A stretch of DNA of 32,188 nt from contig BFEA01000181.1 of assembly GCA_003427395.1 (NCBI GenBank), positions 1,870,176 through 1,902,363 of the forward strand, written 5' to 3'. Position numbers and translations under genes: made by a program. The notes under the pieces are model-generated. The model worked only from the letters and a program-made list of their open reading frames with translations, was not told where the DNA came from and did no database searches. The stretch comes from Chara braunii. Its lineage: Eukaryota; Streptophyta; Charophyceae; Charales; Characeae. Below are positions 1 to 8,855 of this stretch, piece after piece (position 1 is the stretch's first letter; every line of letters starts with the position of its first letter).

Positions 1-335
1 AAAGGCAAAAGATAGAGTAGATCGAATCACAAGTTTGGAGCAAGAAGTCATGCATGGAAGAATCGAAGCACTACCTACTAGCATGTGAGTGAAAAACAAG
101 AGTTGGAGTGGACCAAATCACAAGTTTTGAGCAAGAGATCATCCATAGAAGAATCGGAGCACTACCTATTAGCATACGAGTGAACAACAAGAGTTGGGAG
201 TAGATCAAATCACAAGTTTTAAGCATGAGATCATCCATAGAAGAATCGGAGCACTACCGACTAGCAAATGAGTGAAAAGCAACACTCAGAGCACTACCTA
301 CTACTATGTGAGTGAAGAGCAAGAGTTTGAGTAGA
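1..335. repeat. Tandem repeat, 91-92 bp unit
   Basis: The motif AATCACAAGTTT recurs at 25, 116 and 208, giving steps of 91 and 92 bp. Each unit also has an ATCATCCATAGAAGAATCGG-type block and a GAGCACTACC block. About 3.5 diverged units are visible and the array probably continues to the left of the window. No coding frame is maintained across the units. It looks like a minisatellite or short satellite. Confidence 0.85.
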
Positions 336-600
336 CCAAAGGGAAGAAGAAAAGGAAAAAGAAGAAGAAGGAGAAGGAGAAGAAAAAGTAGAAGAGGAAG
401 AAGAAAATGAGGAAAAAGGGAAGAAGAAGAAGAAGAAGAAGGTAAGAGAAGAAGAAGAAGACGAAGAAAAAGAGTAAGGAGAATAAGAATGAAGAAGAGA
501 AAGAAGCAGAAAAAGAAAAAAAAGAAGAAGAAGAACAAGAAAAAGAAAAGGAAGAAGAAGAAGAAGAAGAAGAAGAAGAAAAGGGAGAAGGAAAATCTTC
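336..600. repeat. Purine-only low-complexity tract (GAA/GAG rich)
   Basis: About 260 bp of almost uninterrupted A and G on the plus strand, mostly GAA and GAAGAG blocks. The long Lys/Glu or Phe/Ser/Leu frames across it are artefacts of this composition. Strand asymmetry of this length can form triplex DNA. It follows directly on the 91-92 bp array. Confidence 0.9.
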
Positions 601-1693
601 TTCCTTCCACTCACCTTGTTGATGTCCTTGCACAAATACTTCCTTGGCTATCGCTTCCTTCTTCCTCAAGCCTCTCTCTCCTTCCTCTTTCTCTCTACCC
701 AAGCTATGGCAAGCTCCTCTCACTATGGCTATGGAGTCCTCCCCTCTAGGAGGGCTAATGGGACCGTTTCTAGCTTCTCTCTCTCCCTCACACTCTAGGG
801 GCTACGCCGGATCACCTCCCCAGTGCCAGCCGCACTACCACTAGCCTCTAGAGCTCCTCTCCTTAGCTCATAGTCTCCTCTAAGCTCCCACACTGGCATG
901 GGTTCCCCTCTCCTCTCTCCAAGTGAAAGAGTGCTCCTATGAGCTCACTTGGGCCGCATGGGCACTCCTCATGCAATTGTGAATGTGGCGGACTGAATTT
1001 CCAGCTTATGTAGGCTGAAACCAGCAGTCCGGCCAGCCCATGGGCCTCCCCATATGCCTTGAGGTGAACCGAGGTAACCCCAAGGCAAAATTCCACTACT
1101 AGGCCCTTCCGGAGGTACCCAGACCTCATTTTGGCCAAGTACATGCAGTCCGAGTGGTTGGTACCAACTCGGTTTGCCTCTTGGCCTCCTTCGGCCTCCT
1201 TTTCACTTCCAAAATGCAGCCCCCTTAGGTCCTAATGCCTAAGGGGCAGCTTTACTTGAGAGAAAAGGGCCTAGTGGACATTTTTCTCGATTTTTTCAGT
1301 TTCCACCCCATTTTTGGTAGGCTCAGATACTTTCCCATGCAGCGGTGCATTTTCAGCATTGGATCTGGCTGACATCCAAGGCCAACAATATTCCGTGTCA
1401 CCCATAAGTAGCCCTTGCTTCAAATTTGAACCCCTAAGTCCACTTTTTCAATTTTTGGTGCATCTGGCTCTCTTTTTGGGCCAAATGCACAATTTCGTTT
1501 CTTTCCCTCTTTTGTTTCTTTCCATTTTGGACTGCCACCTCATTCCGGAGCTAGCCGTTTTTGGCTAGCCCACAAAAAACGGCTAATTCCTCTCCATAAT
1601 GAGATCTGACCTCATATCCATGGTCCAAAAAAAAAACGATCATCTCCTTTTCGCTTTTTTTTTTTTTTTTTTNTTTTTAATTCAGATATTGTG

Positions 1694-1720
1694 GAGATAT
1701 GGCCCCAAGGGCCATATCTC
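1694..1720. repeat. Perfect hairpin, 12 bp arms
   Basis: GAGATATGGCCC and its exact reverse complement GGGCCATATCTC are separated by CAA. It is one of a series of short perfect dyads in the left third of the window. Protein-binding palindrome and RNA hairpin are equally possible readings. Confidence 0.8.
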
Positions 1721-1740
1721 TGCAATCCGGATTGCCCTCC

Positions 1741-1960
1741 CTTATTCTAGGAGGGACGAGGTCACATTTGGGACCTGCCAGTCCCTATTGTGCAGGTCCC
1801 AATGAGCCGACACATTCTCCTCCACTCTTTTCTCCCCCTTTGTCTCATTCTCCCTCCATTTTCTCTAATTTTTCTTTCTTTTTCTTTTATTTCAGTTGTG
1901 ACAAGTGTCAAGCAGCTGTGCAATCTCTTTCTAGGCCTTAGGACCTCATTCATGGCCGGA
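1741..1960 (+). repeat. Dispersed repeat, left copy (partner at 4010-4190)
   Basis: GGACCTGCCAGTCCCTA is followed by a pyrimidine-rich run ending in TTTCAG or TTCTAG-like sequence, then AAGTGTCAAG and a TCTAGGCC/TCTAGCCCC block. The same order occurs at 4028-4190. The polypyrimidine-AG ends look like splice acceptors, but no adjoining coding exon is recognisable. I read it as an old non-coding duplication. Confidence 0.6.
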
Positions 1961-2462
1961 TTCATGGCTGGTCCTTCGCCGTTATATCTCGGATTACCAT
2001 AATGGCACCCCCATGCTCCTAGGGGGCTCCATTTTGCCTCCGTTAGTCTCAATTTTGAACCCCTTTTGCTTCAATTTTCTTTGGACAGCCTTTTGAGGCT
2101 CTATTTTTTCATGCCTAGCTAGTCTGAGATATTTCGAACTGCTGGGCAGCCCTCTTAAACCACCAGAACATCCGCGAGTGTTGGGAAATTACATTGTCCT
2201 AGCCACTACCCGAAGTTTTCGGGGGTCGGACACAGGGGCGGCAATGTATCAAAAATCGTAGTTTTATTTTATCCGTGTACGAAAGGAAAAGGAAAAACAA
2301 AAAGGCCTTTGTACTGCAATGATGTCGGGTAGGGTAGTCTAGGAGACCGTGCTCACAGTATTAAATGCATCTTACAACAAAGACGGTCACATTCTGAAAC
2401 TTGTTGTTTTCTTTTTTTATTTTATTTTTTGTTTGTTATGTATCCCCTGCCAACAAGGCAAG

Positions 2463-2715
2463 GCGGAATCCGTGATCTGCTCTAGCTGTGTTTCCTCATA
2501 TGATTGTAACCCTGATGTATCCAGCCATTTTAAAGGCCGAATCCATGATTCAGTTTTTTTTTTTTCTTGTTTTCTTTCTCTTGAATCTAACAATCTGAAT
2601 CCTCACTTTTCTCGAGCTGTGTTCCCTAAGAGAATTGCAACCCTGATCACACTGGCACTTACGAGAATGTATCTTGCTATTTTCGTGGCCGAATCCGTGT
2701 TCCTGCCTTTTTTTT
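2463..2715 (+). repeat. Diverged tandem duplication, about 130-150 bp unit
   Basis: AGCTGTGTT-CC, then GATTGTAACCCTGAT or GAATTGCAACCCTGAT, recurs at 2484 and 2615. The phrase GAATCCGTG or GAATCCATG recurs near 2466, 2539 and 2691, each time next to a T-run. Two to three old units with indels explain the pattern. No protein-coding frame is preserved. Confidence 0.55.
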
Positions 2716-3500
2716 TTTTTTTTTAGTTTGTGGAATTTGACAACCTGGCCACGGGGCTGAGATGCCCTCATTGAGGGCACACTCACACTAACACTTCCGA
2801 GAATGTATACAGCTGGAATCACATCCAGAGCTTTGTTTCGTTTTCTTGTTATGTAAGTTTTCACAGCCACATTTTTTTTTTCTTTTTTTTTTTCTTCATG
2901 TGAGAGTACCATAAATAAATGGAGTAAAACCCAGGCTCGACAAAACTCGGAGCACAGTGAAAATCAGGGTCGGTTAAAACAGGCTCGGGGGCACTGGTGG
3001 TTTAACGCCATTATTTAACTTTCTTTTCTCCTCATAACTCTCCCATTTGCCCCCACTAGTGTTTGCACTAGTGATGCTAATATTTTCCAGCGTCTAGATC
3101 CTTGATCTCGATGGTGTCGTTTGCTTGCGCAATTATTTCTTGTGTTGGCCCATGGTTCCCTTGGGACATCGCAAGTCCCCGCCACTTTCCTCCGTGCTAG
3201 TTCCATTTTCTTGTCCCGCCAGTAGCCCCGCCGATGCGTGTTCCGTTTTCCGACTTTTATTATTTGGGCCAACTTGGTCCCCCGCAACATCCCGGACGGT
3301 GTCCCTGTTTTATTTTGGGACCCCCTTGCACTTGGTGGTTCCAACATCTCTCCCTTAGGTGCCACATGTGTGCCGATTTTTCTAGGTCGTGAGATCTCGT
3401 CTCACGGTTGCCGTTTACCGTCTTCACTTGCCCCATGCCGAAATCACCTCTTTCTAGCCTTTTGGGCTTGCCGTGGTTCATTTTTCCTTGGCCTATGCAT
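2716..3500. other. No gene seen
   Basis: T-rich and C-rich non-coding DNA. The part near 3060-3200 resembles 4580-4700 (GATGCTAATATTTT against GGTGCTAATATTTTT, then a dyad around GATC, then an AATTATTT block). This suggests another pair of old duplicated segments. Frames seen here lack recognisable domains. Confidence 0.5.
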
Positions 3501-3840
3501 CCTTATGGAGTCCGTTATTTCTCGGACTACAATCATGGTCAATTTCCTAATCCCACAGCCCCACAACTTGCCCCATACTAAAAGAAAATGAAGCGTTTAA
3601 TTTCTAAGTGCATCCGGGCTTAATATGGGATTCGAATGTTCCTAGAACATGTGTTTTCCCTTCCCCATGCAGTCAGTTGCAACTCGGACTGCAATAGGGG
3701 CCAATTCCTTAAGCCCCAATGTCCCACAACTATCAAAAACTTGTAACAAAAAGAAACGGCCAACTTCCAGGTGCATCAGGACTCAATTTTGACTCAGGAT
3801 GCACCTAAAACATGTGTTTTCCTCCCCCATGTAATCCATT
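3501..3840 (+). repeat. Tandem duplication, 162-163 bp unit
   Basis: ACATGTGTTTTCC at 3647 and 3810, and an AGTC..CGGACT block at 3509 and 3671, give a period of 162-163 bp. Each unit begins with an inverted repeat: AGTCCG, 8 nt, CGGACT at 3509-3528, degenerate in the second unit. The dyad returns at 4223-4246 with 8 bp arms. Confidence 0.75.
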
Positions 3841-3859
3841 TATTTCGGTTGCATGGAGT

Positions 3860-3904
3860 CTTGATTTTCTTTGATTTTCTCTTCAAAATCAAAGGAAAAT
3901 CAAG
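3860..3904. repeat. Long hairpin, 19 bp stem with one bulge
   Basis: CTTGATTTTC plus TTTGATTTT on the left pairs with AAAATCAAA plus GGAAAATCAAG on the right. The loop is CTCTTC and a single base is bulged. It is the longest local stem in the left third of the window. It is short for a plant microRNA precursor. Confidence 0.85.
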
Positions 3905-4222
3905 GTCCTTTGTAACCGCCATATTCCAGAATGAATCTGGTCACGAATGTATCTCCCTAAGTGGTCGTGTTTTACTGTTACGGCCTTTTTCTCTTTTCTT
4001 TTCTTTTTCCTCCTTTCTTGAACAGTAAGGACCTGCCAGTCCCTACTTGTGGCAGTCCCTTCTGATGACTAACTCACTCACTCCCTCTCACTCTTTCTAT
4101 CTTATTCTCTCACATTTTCTTTTCTTTTCTTTCTTTTTTTCTAGCATGTAAAGTGTCAAGTGGCCGTTAAGGCCCTTTTCTAGCCCCTTCCTCTTAGTTT
4201 TGACCCTTTCTATGCCCAAGGT
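3905..4222 (+). repeat. Dispersed repeat, right copy (4010-4190), in non-coding DNA
   Basis: AGGACCTGCCAGTCCCTA at 4027 and the following pyrimidine run match 1741-1960 in order, ending with AAGTGTCAAG and a TCTAGCCCC block. The rest of this interval is T-rich DNA without a gene. Confidence 0.55.
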
Positions 4223-4246
4223 GCAGTCCGTTATTTCTCGGACTGC
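4223..4246. repeat. Perfect hairpin, 8 bp arms
   Basis: GCAGTCCG, loop TTATTTCT, CGGACTGC. The same loop and a 6 bp version of the arms occur at 3509-3528, so this dyad is a repeated module and not a single chance palindrome. Confidence 0.8.
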
Positions 4247-4372
4247 AATAATGCACAAGCTTCATATAATAAGGTAGATGTCTGTATAAGGTCAATTATA
4301 TGAACTCCTTTTCGTTCACTAAAAATATAAGGAGCCATTTTAAACATCCAGATCATATTATAGATATCCAAT

Positions 4373-4408
4373 ATATGATAATTATCATTATAATAATAAT
4401 TATCATAT
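4373..4408. repeat. AT-only hairpin, 13 bp arms
   Basis: ATATGATAATTAT and ATAATTATCATAT are exact reverse complements around a 10 nt AT-rich loop. It sits in a locally AT-rich island (4320-4420) inside C-rich surroundings. It could be a cruciform or DNA-unwinding site. Confidence 0.8.
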
Positions 4409-4596
4409 TGTATATCTTTCACTTTATGCCCATGCCAGCTCCCTCTTTCCTCTATTTTTCTCCCGTAGTGGCCCCTCCTACTTCGATTTTCTCCCGAAGG
4501 CCCATTTTTCCTATGCCTCCCACTTCAAGTTTCTTTACTTTTTGTTTTCCTTTCGGCCTTCCCGTTTGTTACCGCTACCGGTGCTAATATTTTTGG

Positions 4597-4620
4597 CCGT
4601 CAAGATCTCGATCTTGACGG
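4597..4620. repeat. Perfect hairpin, 11 bp arms
   Basis: CCGTCAAGATC, loop TC, GATCTTGACGG. The inner AAGATC..GATCTTG core also occurs in the hairpin at 6935-6959 of repeat copy A, suggesting the two regions share ancestry. Confidence 0.85.
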
Positions 4621-4689
4621 TGCACCTCGCCTTAATTATTTTTCCCTCATGCGGTGCCGTCGTTTCCTCTTGAGATCTTCATATGTCCC

Positions 4690-4793
4690 CCAACACTTAC
4701 TCCCGCTGGCGGTCCCTGATACTTAATCTCGCTGGTGGTCCCCAACACTTAGTCCCGCCAGTGGTTTCCAACACTTGGTCCCGCCGGTGGTCC
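4690..4793 (+). repeat. Tandem repeat, 26 bp x 4
   Basis: The ACTT of each unit begins at 4695, 4721, 4747 and 4773, exactly 26 bp apart. The unit reads approximately CAACACTTAGTCCCGC plus YGGTGGTCCC. It is a short minisatellite and the frame is not kept. Confidence 0.9.
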
Positions 4794-5390
4794 CCGCTAT
4801 ATTTTTCCCGGGTGCCATTATTTTCACTTAGTCTCGCGTGGTCCCCGGTCCCTTTCCTAAGGGTGTCCCACGTTCTTTGGGCGTCCACCGCCCTATGGTG
4901 GCCCCTCTCTCTTGCTTTTTCTTGGACCTTGCGTGCGCTACTTTTCTCCGGTCGGGGCCTTCATCCCGCGGCTCCCGTTAGTTGTCGTAGGTGACCCCCA
5001 TGTCAGGTCCTTATTCTCTAGCGTCCCACAGCCTCCGGGGCCGTCCACCTCTCGACTTCCTCATTCTTTTGTCGTCGTCATGCCGTGTTCGCCGGATCAA
5101 TGGGCCCTTGACCTTGATCTCGCTGAATTCCGATGGCCCTCCTGGCCTCATGCTACGTTTTATGTGCCTCTGTCCGTGCACTTACTTCCTTGCCGTCGCT
5201 GGTTCTTTCCCTGATGGTTCCCAACCCAGAGCATCATTCCTTTCAATGGCCTAGTCCTTTGTCTTTCCTCTATCTTACCTCCTTACTCCATATTTCTCTG
5301 TCGTGCACAATCTGGCTATATACAGTCTCTTGAGTGACGGGATGTTATTCGGGACCCACCAGTCCCAACACCATGCTACCACAAAAAAAA
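4794..5390. other. No gene seen
   Basis: C- and T-rich DNA with several overlapping frames but no recognisable domain or initiation context. It ends in GGGACCCACCAGTCCCAAC, which may be the remnant of the GTCCCA array that precedes repeat copy B (13981-14220), followed by an A-run where copy A starts. Confidence 0.5.
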
Positions 5391-5505
5391 AACGGCAACG
5401 CTTCGCCGCGCTGTACTACCGTAAAACAAACGGCAGCCCTTCGCTGCGCCGTACTACCGTAAAAAAAAAGACGGCGCTTCGCCGTGCCGTACCAATGCAA
5501 AAAGA
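5391..5505 (+). repeat. 38 bp tandem repeat, about 3 units (copy A)
   Basis: Units start at 5393, 5431 and about 5471. Each has a CGGCARCGCTTCGCCG core, then CCGTACTACCGT and an A-run. Copy B has six units at the same place in the repeat, so this is a length-variable array. The core is partly self-complementary (ACGGC..GCCGT). Confidence 0.85.
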
Positions 5506-7233
5506 CAGCGGCGCTCCGCCGCTCGCCGTCGAAAATTTTTTGCAGCATCTTCCCCCAAAAGTGGGAAATCACCTTGCCGCAGGTCCGTCCTCCTAGTACC
5601 GCCGCCAAAAAGCAATGTCGTCCGCCGCTCGCTGTTGAAAAATTTCGGCAGCATTTCCCCACTAAAGTAAAAAAAAAGCCTGCCGCAGGTCCGCTTTGCA
5701 GGTACCTGCCGTAGTCCTCTCCACCGACACCTCCACTTGCAAGGCCCTGACGTTCGTCGCTGCCGCACAAACTCCTCCGTCAAATTAATAACATATGGGC
5801 TCTGGACAAAATCCAAGCCCAAAGTATACTCCCGCCGTGCCGTCTTGGTCCCGCAGAGTCTCGAATGCCGCTCCACCGGATCGGCACCAACCAGAGTGAA
5901 GTGGAGCAGAGTGCTCCCTGCTCCTCTCGCGCTCCACTGCAAGTCTTCAACCTCCTCTCACATTGCCTCTGGCAACTCCTCCAGTAGCCTAGCAACACAA
6001 GTGTGCTTGCCACACATTGGCAACATGAGTGCTTTCTGTGTGGCAGCTCGGGACAGCTACCTCTTTTATAGAGGCTGAGGAGGGCTGGACGTCACTCCAG
6101 CCCCCAGGCAAAATCGTGGGCTCACAGTAAGCCCTTGATCTGGCCAAGATCAAAGGCTAATTGTGGTCGAACGACAGCCACAACCTTAGTGGGGCAGGTT
6201 TTCTTTAATTGCCCCATTTTCTTTTTTCTTTTATTTATCTCAACTATCTCGAATTTTCACAAGATAGCTGAGCCTTTGTCATTTCCAAAACTGTTTTTCT
6301 TTTATTTTTTTTCTGATAAGGGGTTGGATAGATACAACCCCTTTCAATTAGATGTATCTCGATTCATTTTTCAGGGCAGATACATCGAGGAAAAGGTTGT
6401 ACTTAGCCTTTTCCATCAAGACCCCTCAATTTTTAGGCTCCCTCTAAAAACGAGAGCCTTACACTTACCTAACACCTCATGAGGACAAGTGCCCTCACGA
6501 GAATGCACAAAAAAAAACAAAGAAAATAAACAAAAGAAAAATAAAACTAATTATAACGTGCCTAGCCCTTACCTCGGCCATGTTCATGCTGTTGAAACCA
6601 ACAGCCCTCCCACCTTTTACTCTGCCCTCCCTTGAAAACGGGGAGGGCAGTTGCAGGTTGGGCGAGAGAGGGAAACAACTCGTGAAAAATCATTAGTTCA
6701 AATCCCGACAGGCTGGGAGCGGGGTGCAAAAAGTGCCACGACTTTGGCGCAACTCGAAAAATACAGATTTTTAAAAACAATTGATCCCGTCTTTTTCTTT
6801 TCTCTTTTTGTTTTCTTCCCCCCCTGACAACGGGAAGGCAGTTGGCAGGTCAGGAGGAGTAGGTCCTCCTTTCTCTCATCCTCCCATTTCTCTCTCTCTC
6901 TCTACTTTTTTTACCTTCTACGGGAACATCATGAGCCGCAAGATCCAAGATCTTGCGGCCACAGATATTCACATCCCATACAACCAAAATGACTGTTCTT
7001 TTCCTAACCTTGAGGCAACCTGCCTCATTTTCTTTCCCCTTTTTTACCTCGTTGGCCTTGGCCAACGGTCACATCGCGGGACACCCCCGTGACCTGTGGA
7101 AATACATATCCGAGTTCGATCCCCTTTGGGGATTCGAAATGATTTTGGACGATTTCTCGATTTATGTGTCGTCCTTGCGCAAGGGCCATGCTGATCTGGC
7201 GCGGCCAATCTCGGCCGCATGATACGTGATCAT
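5391..7233 (+). repeat. Hairpin-rich dispersed repeat, copy A
   Basis: Matches 14515-16661 (copy B) throughout, in the same orientation and with the same block order, differing by point changes and indels. Both copies start with the 38 bp array and end at TACGTGATCAT. No coding frame is shared by the copies, so it is non-coding. Perfect or nearly perfect hairpins in copy A: 6130-6158 (12 bp arms, one mismatch), 6318-6343 (9 bp), 6622-6650 (10 bp), 6935-6959 (11 bp) and 7050-7067 (8 bp). The last 30 bp contain GGCC-rich dyads. It could be a non-autonomous transposable element or a piece of a long LTR. I found no clear terminal inverted repeats, PBS or purine tract. Confidence 0.75.
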
Positions 7234-7739
7234 GCAGTCGAGATCAACCGCGCCCGCAGCAAGGCAGCTCTGGAGTTGCGCCCTGTAGGGCCTGTCGTCT
7301 TCGATCCCGGTATCTGCACGGTAAGAGTTCGACATCGTAACCTACTGGGCTAACTCCTTTCACGGAAGCTAAGCCTGCTACCCTTCTATATGAAGGGTAC
7401 CAGCCTAGCAGGCTGCCCAACCATGGTCATAGGCAGGCCTTGTCGGCCCCCTTTTACATAGCCAGTTGTGTCGTCGTCGGCACGGCGGCCTCCTGGTTCT
7501 GCACCACTCACGCCGCCGCCCATTCATTGGGCGACTCAACCCGATGGTGCCGCGACCAGCCTTTTAGACCGCGGATACGGCACTAGCCCTTCGTACGGAG
7601 TAAGCCCCGTGGTCTTAAAATAATAAAGAACAATGTCCCCTACTTTCTCCGCGTCGTGGCCCTATGCCTAGCGCGACTGCCCTTCTGAGCCTACTTAGGC
7701 CCTGAATCGCGCGGCCGCTAGGCTAGGTGTAGTTTTAAT
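7234..7739. other. Unassigned GC-rich DNA with a strong hairpin
   Basis: No coding frame is credible. At 7372-7414, TACCCTTC, loop TATAT, GAAGGGTA is enclosed by outer arms AGCCTGC and GCAGGCT. On the minus strand TAGCCCAGTAGG (7352-7341) matches the pol III A-box pattern and GGATCGAAGAC (7307-7297) resembles a B box, 33 nt apart. The rest does not fold as a tRNA. Confidence 0.5.
7372..7414. repeat. Two-tier hairpin, 7 + 8 bp stem
   Basis: The inner stem of 8 bp is perfect with a 5 nt loop. The outer stem of 7 bp (AGCCTGC/GCAGGCT) is perfect, with an asymmetric bulge on the 3' side. No gene ends nearby, so a terminator role is not supported. Confidence 0.8.
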
Positions 7740-8027
7740 CTGTGTAGCATCGTGTTCGAGTTCGGTGACCGAACCCGAACGTTCGGGACCGAACGAGAAC
7801 AAGCGCCGAAACTCTCCGAACGCGAACATAAAAATATTAAATTAAAAAAAAAAAGTTTTCTCAAACATTTGAATACAAACAACTTTTGCCTTGGAGGTAT
7901 GCTCAAATTCGTAACTGTTTTTTTTTTTTAATATGTTTGGCCTAACACTTTGGGTGGCGTTCGGCCGAACACCCGAACATGTTCGAACGTTCGGAAAAGC
8001 GCCGAACATGTTCGGTGTGCTACACAG
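7740..8027. mobile_element. 288 bp MITE-like element with terminal inverted repeats
   Basis: The left end CTGTGTAGCA is exactly complementary to the right end TGCTACACAG. Inside both ends lie GTTCGG/CCGAAC-rich blocks that also pair, including GAACGTTCG on both sides. The middle is AT-rich. Flanks are GTTTTAAT on the left and GTTTTAGC on the right. This could be an 8 bp target duplication with two changes (hAT-like), or TTTA if the repeat is extended by 2 bp. No transposase frame is present, so it would be non-autonomous. Confidence 0.7.
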
Positions 8028-8855
8028 GTTTTAGCATTCCCACGATCGTGTGTTGCCGCGACTCTATTAAAAGCGGCGACTAACCGTTCACACTGGCGAC
8101 TACCGCTATTATTGTCGGATGTCACAAGCGTCCAAACCTAGACTTAAACAGTTGTAGTCTTCTCAGTCATAGGGTAGATCTGAATAAACTTTTGGCAACG
8201 TCAGTCCCATCAAGTCCCGTTTTAATAAAATTATCAGACAACGCCTGACATGGAAAAACCTGGGCAGATACCCTTGTCACGGTTTTTGCCCCGACAACAT
8301 TCCGAGGCCCCATTGAATGACGTCCACGTCATTCATTATCAAAACTAAAAGTTATATAAAATGTCTCTGTAAAACCAAAATTTACAATACTCAACAGGTC
8401 AAACATTCGTTCAGAATCAAACCGGAACTTTCCATCAATGAAACAAAATTTGTTCATTATACCATCATAACTTGGATCCAGGTCTAGCCCCTGAAAGCCT
8501 TTCAACTTAAGGAAACTTTTTCAGAATGATCCCATCATCATCCCACTGGCGACCACTCGAAACTTTTTACCGCTCTGAATGGTACCAGAAACCCTTTTGC
8601 TAGATCCAAGATGAAATTCATTCGGTTGATAGCTTTGTTGCACCTGAGCAGTGAGCCAGTAATAACCCCTGACAGGCCTCTCAAGCTTATCAACTTCCTG
8701 AAAGTTGTTCAGACAAAGTCTGAACGGGCCATTCAGAGAGAAATCATTCTTTCAAAAGTTTTTATCCATGCCTTGCCATATGCCCACGATATTAACCCGT
8801 GGTTACTCTCAGCGTCACCTCAAGCATTATTTCCCTCTAAAAGGTCTGACAAATT
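8028..8855. other. Unassigned DNA, no gene seen
   Basis: Moderately AT-rich. A 111-codon frame at 8611-8946 has no recognisable domain and runs into the 45 bp array, so I do not call it a gene. The notable site is the palindrome at 8314-8335. Some of this DNA may be the decayed 3' part of the minus-strand retroelement whose gag lies at 9640-10690, but I could not identify any pol motif. Confidence 0.4.
8314..8335. promoter_or_regulatory. Palindrome with two TGACGT half-sites
   Basis: TGAATGACGT, CC, ACGTCATTCA: 10 bp perfect arms. TGACGT is the core bound by plant TGA/as-1 type bZIP factors. The paired convergent arrangement is seen in the sequence. Any regulatory role is inference, and no gene is recognised next to it. 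Confidence 0.35.

Larger units (their letters stand above)
601..2160. other. Non-coding stretch with short hairpins; no gene seen
   Basis: Pyrimidine-rich DNA with no convincing coding frame. It has four short perfect inverted repeats: 1221-1246 (9 bp arms, 8 nt loop), 1550-1569 (7 bp arms, 6 nt loop), 1694-1720 and 1770-1800 (9 bp arms, 13 nt loop). A T-run at 1657-1678 contains one undetermined base (N at 1673). Part of it (1741-1960) is a diverged copy of 4010-4190. Confidence 0.6.

Noticed and set aside
254-723. Long Phe/Leu/Ser frames on the minus strand and a Lys-rich frame on the plus strand
   Set aside because: They are produced by the homopurine tract and have no domain, start context or neighbour.
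1860-1895. Splice acceptor (polypyrimidine tract then CAG)
   Set aside because: No exon frame follows, and the same pattern sits in a duplicated non-coding repeat at 4110-4145.
5345-5942. Minus-strand frames of 141 and 162 codons in copy A, also present in part in copy B
   Set aside because: The frames come from the 38 bp array and GC-rich repeats and are not preserved between the two copies.
6655-6705. tRNA-like element in copies A and B (GTTCAAATCCCG resembles a B box; GGGCGAGAGAGG upstream)
   Set aside because: The T and anticodon arms do not fold, and in copy B the middle is simply a perfect 8 bp hairpin of the same series as the others.
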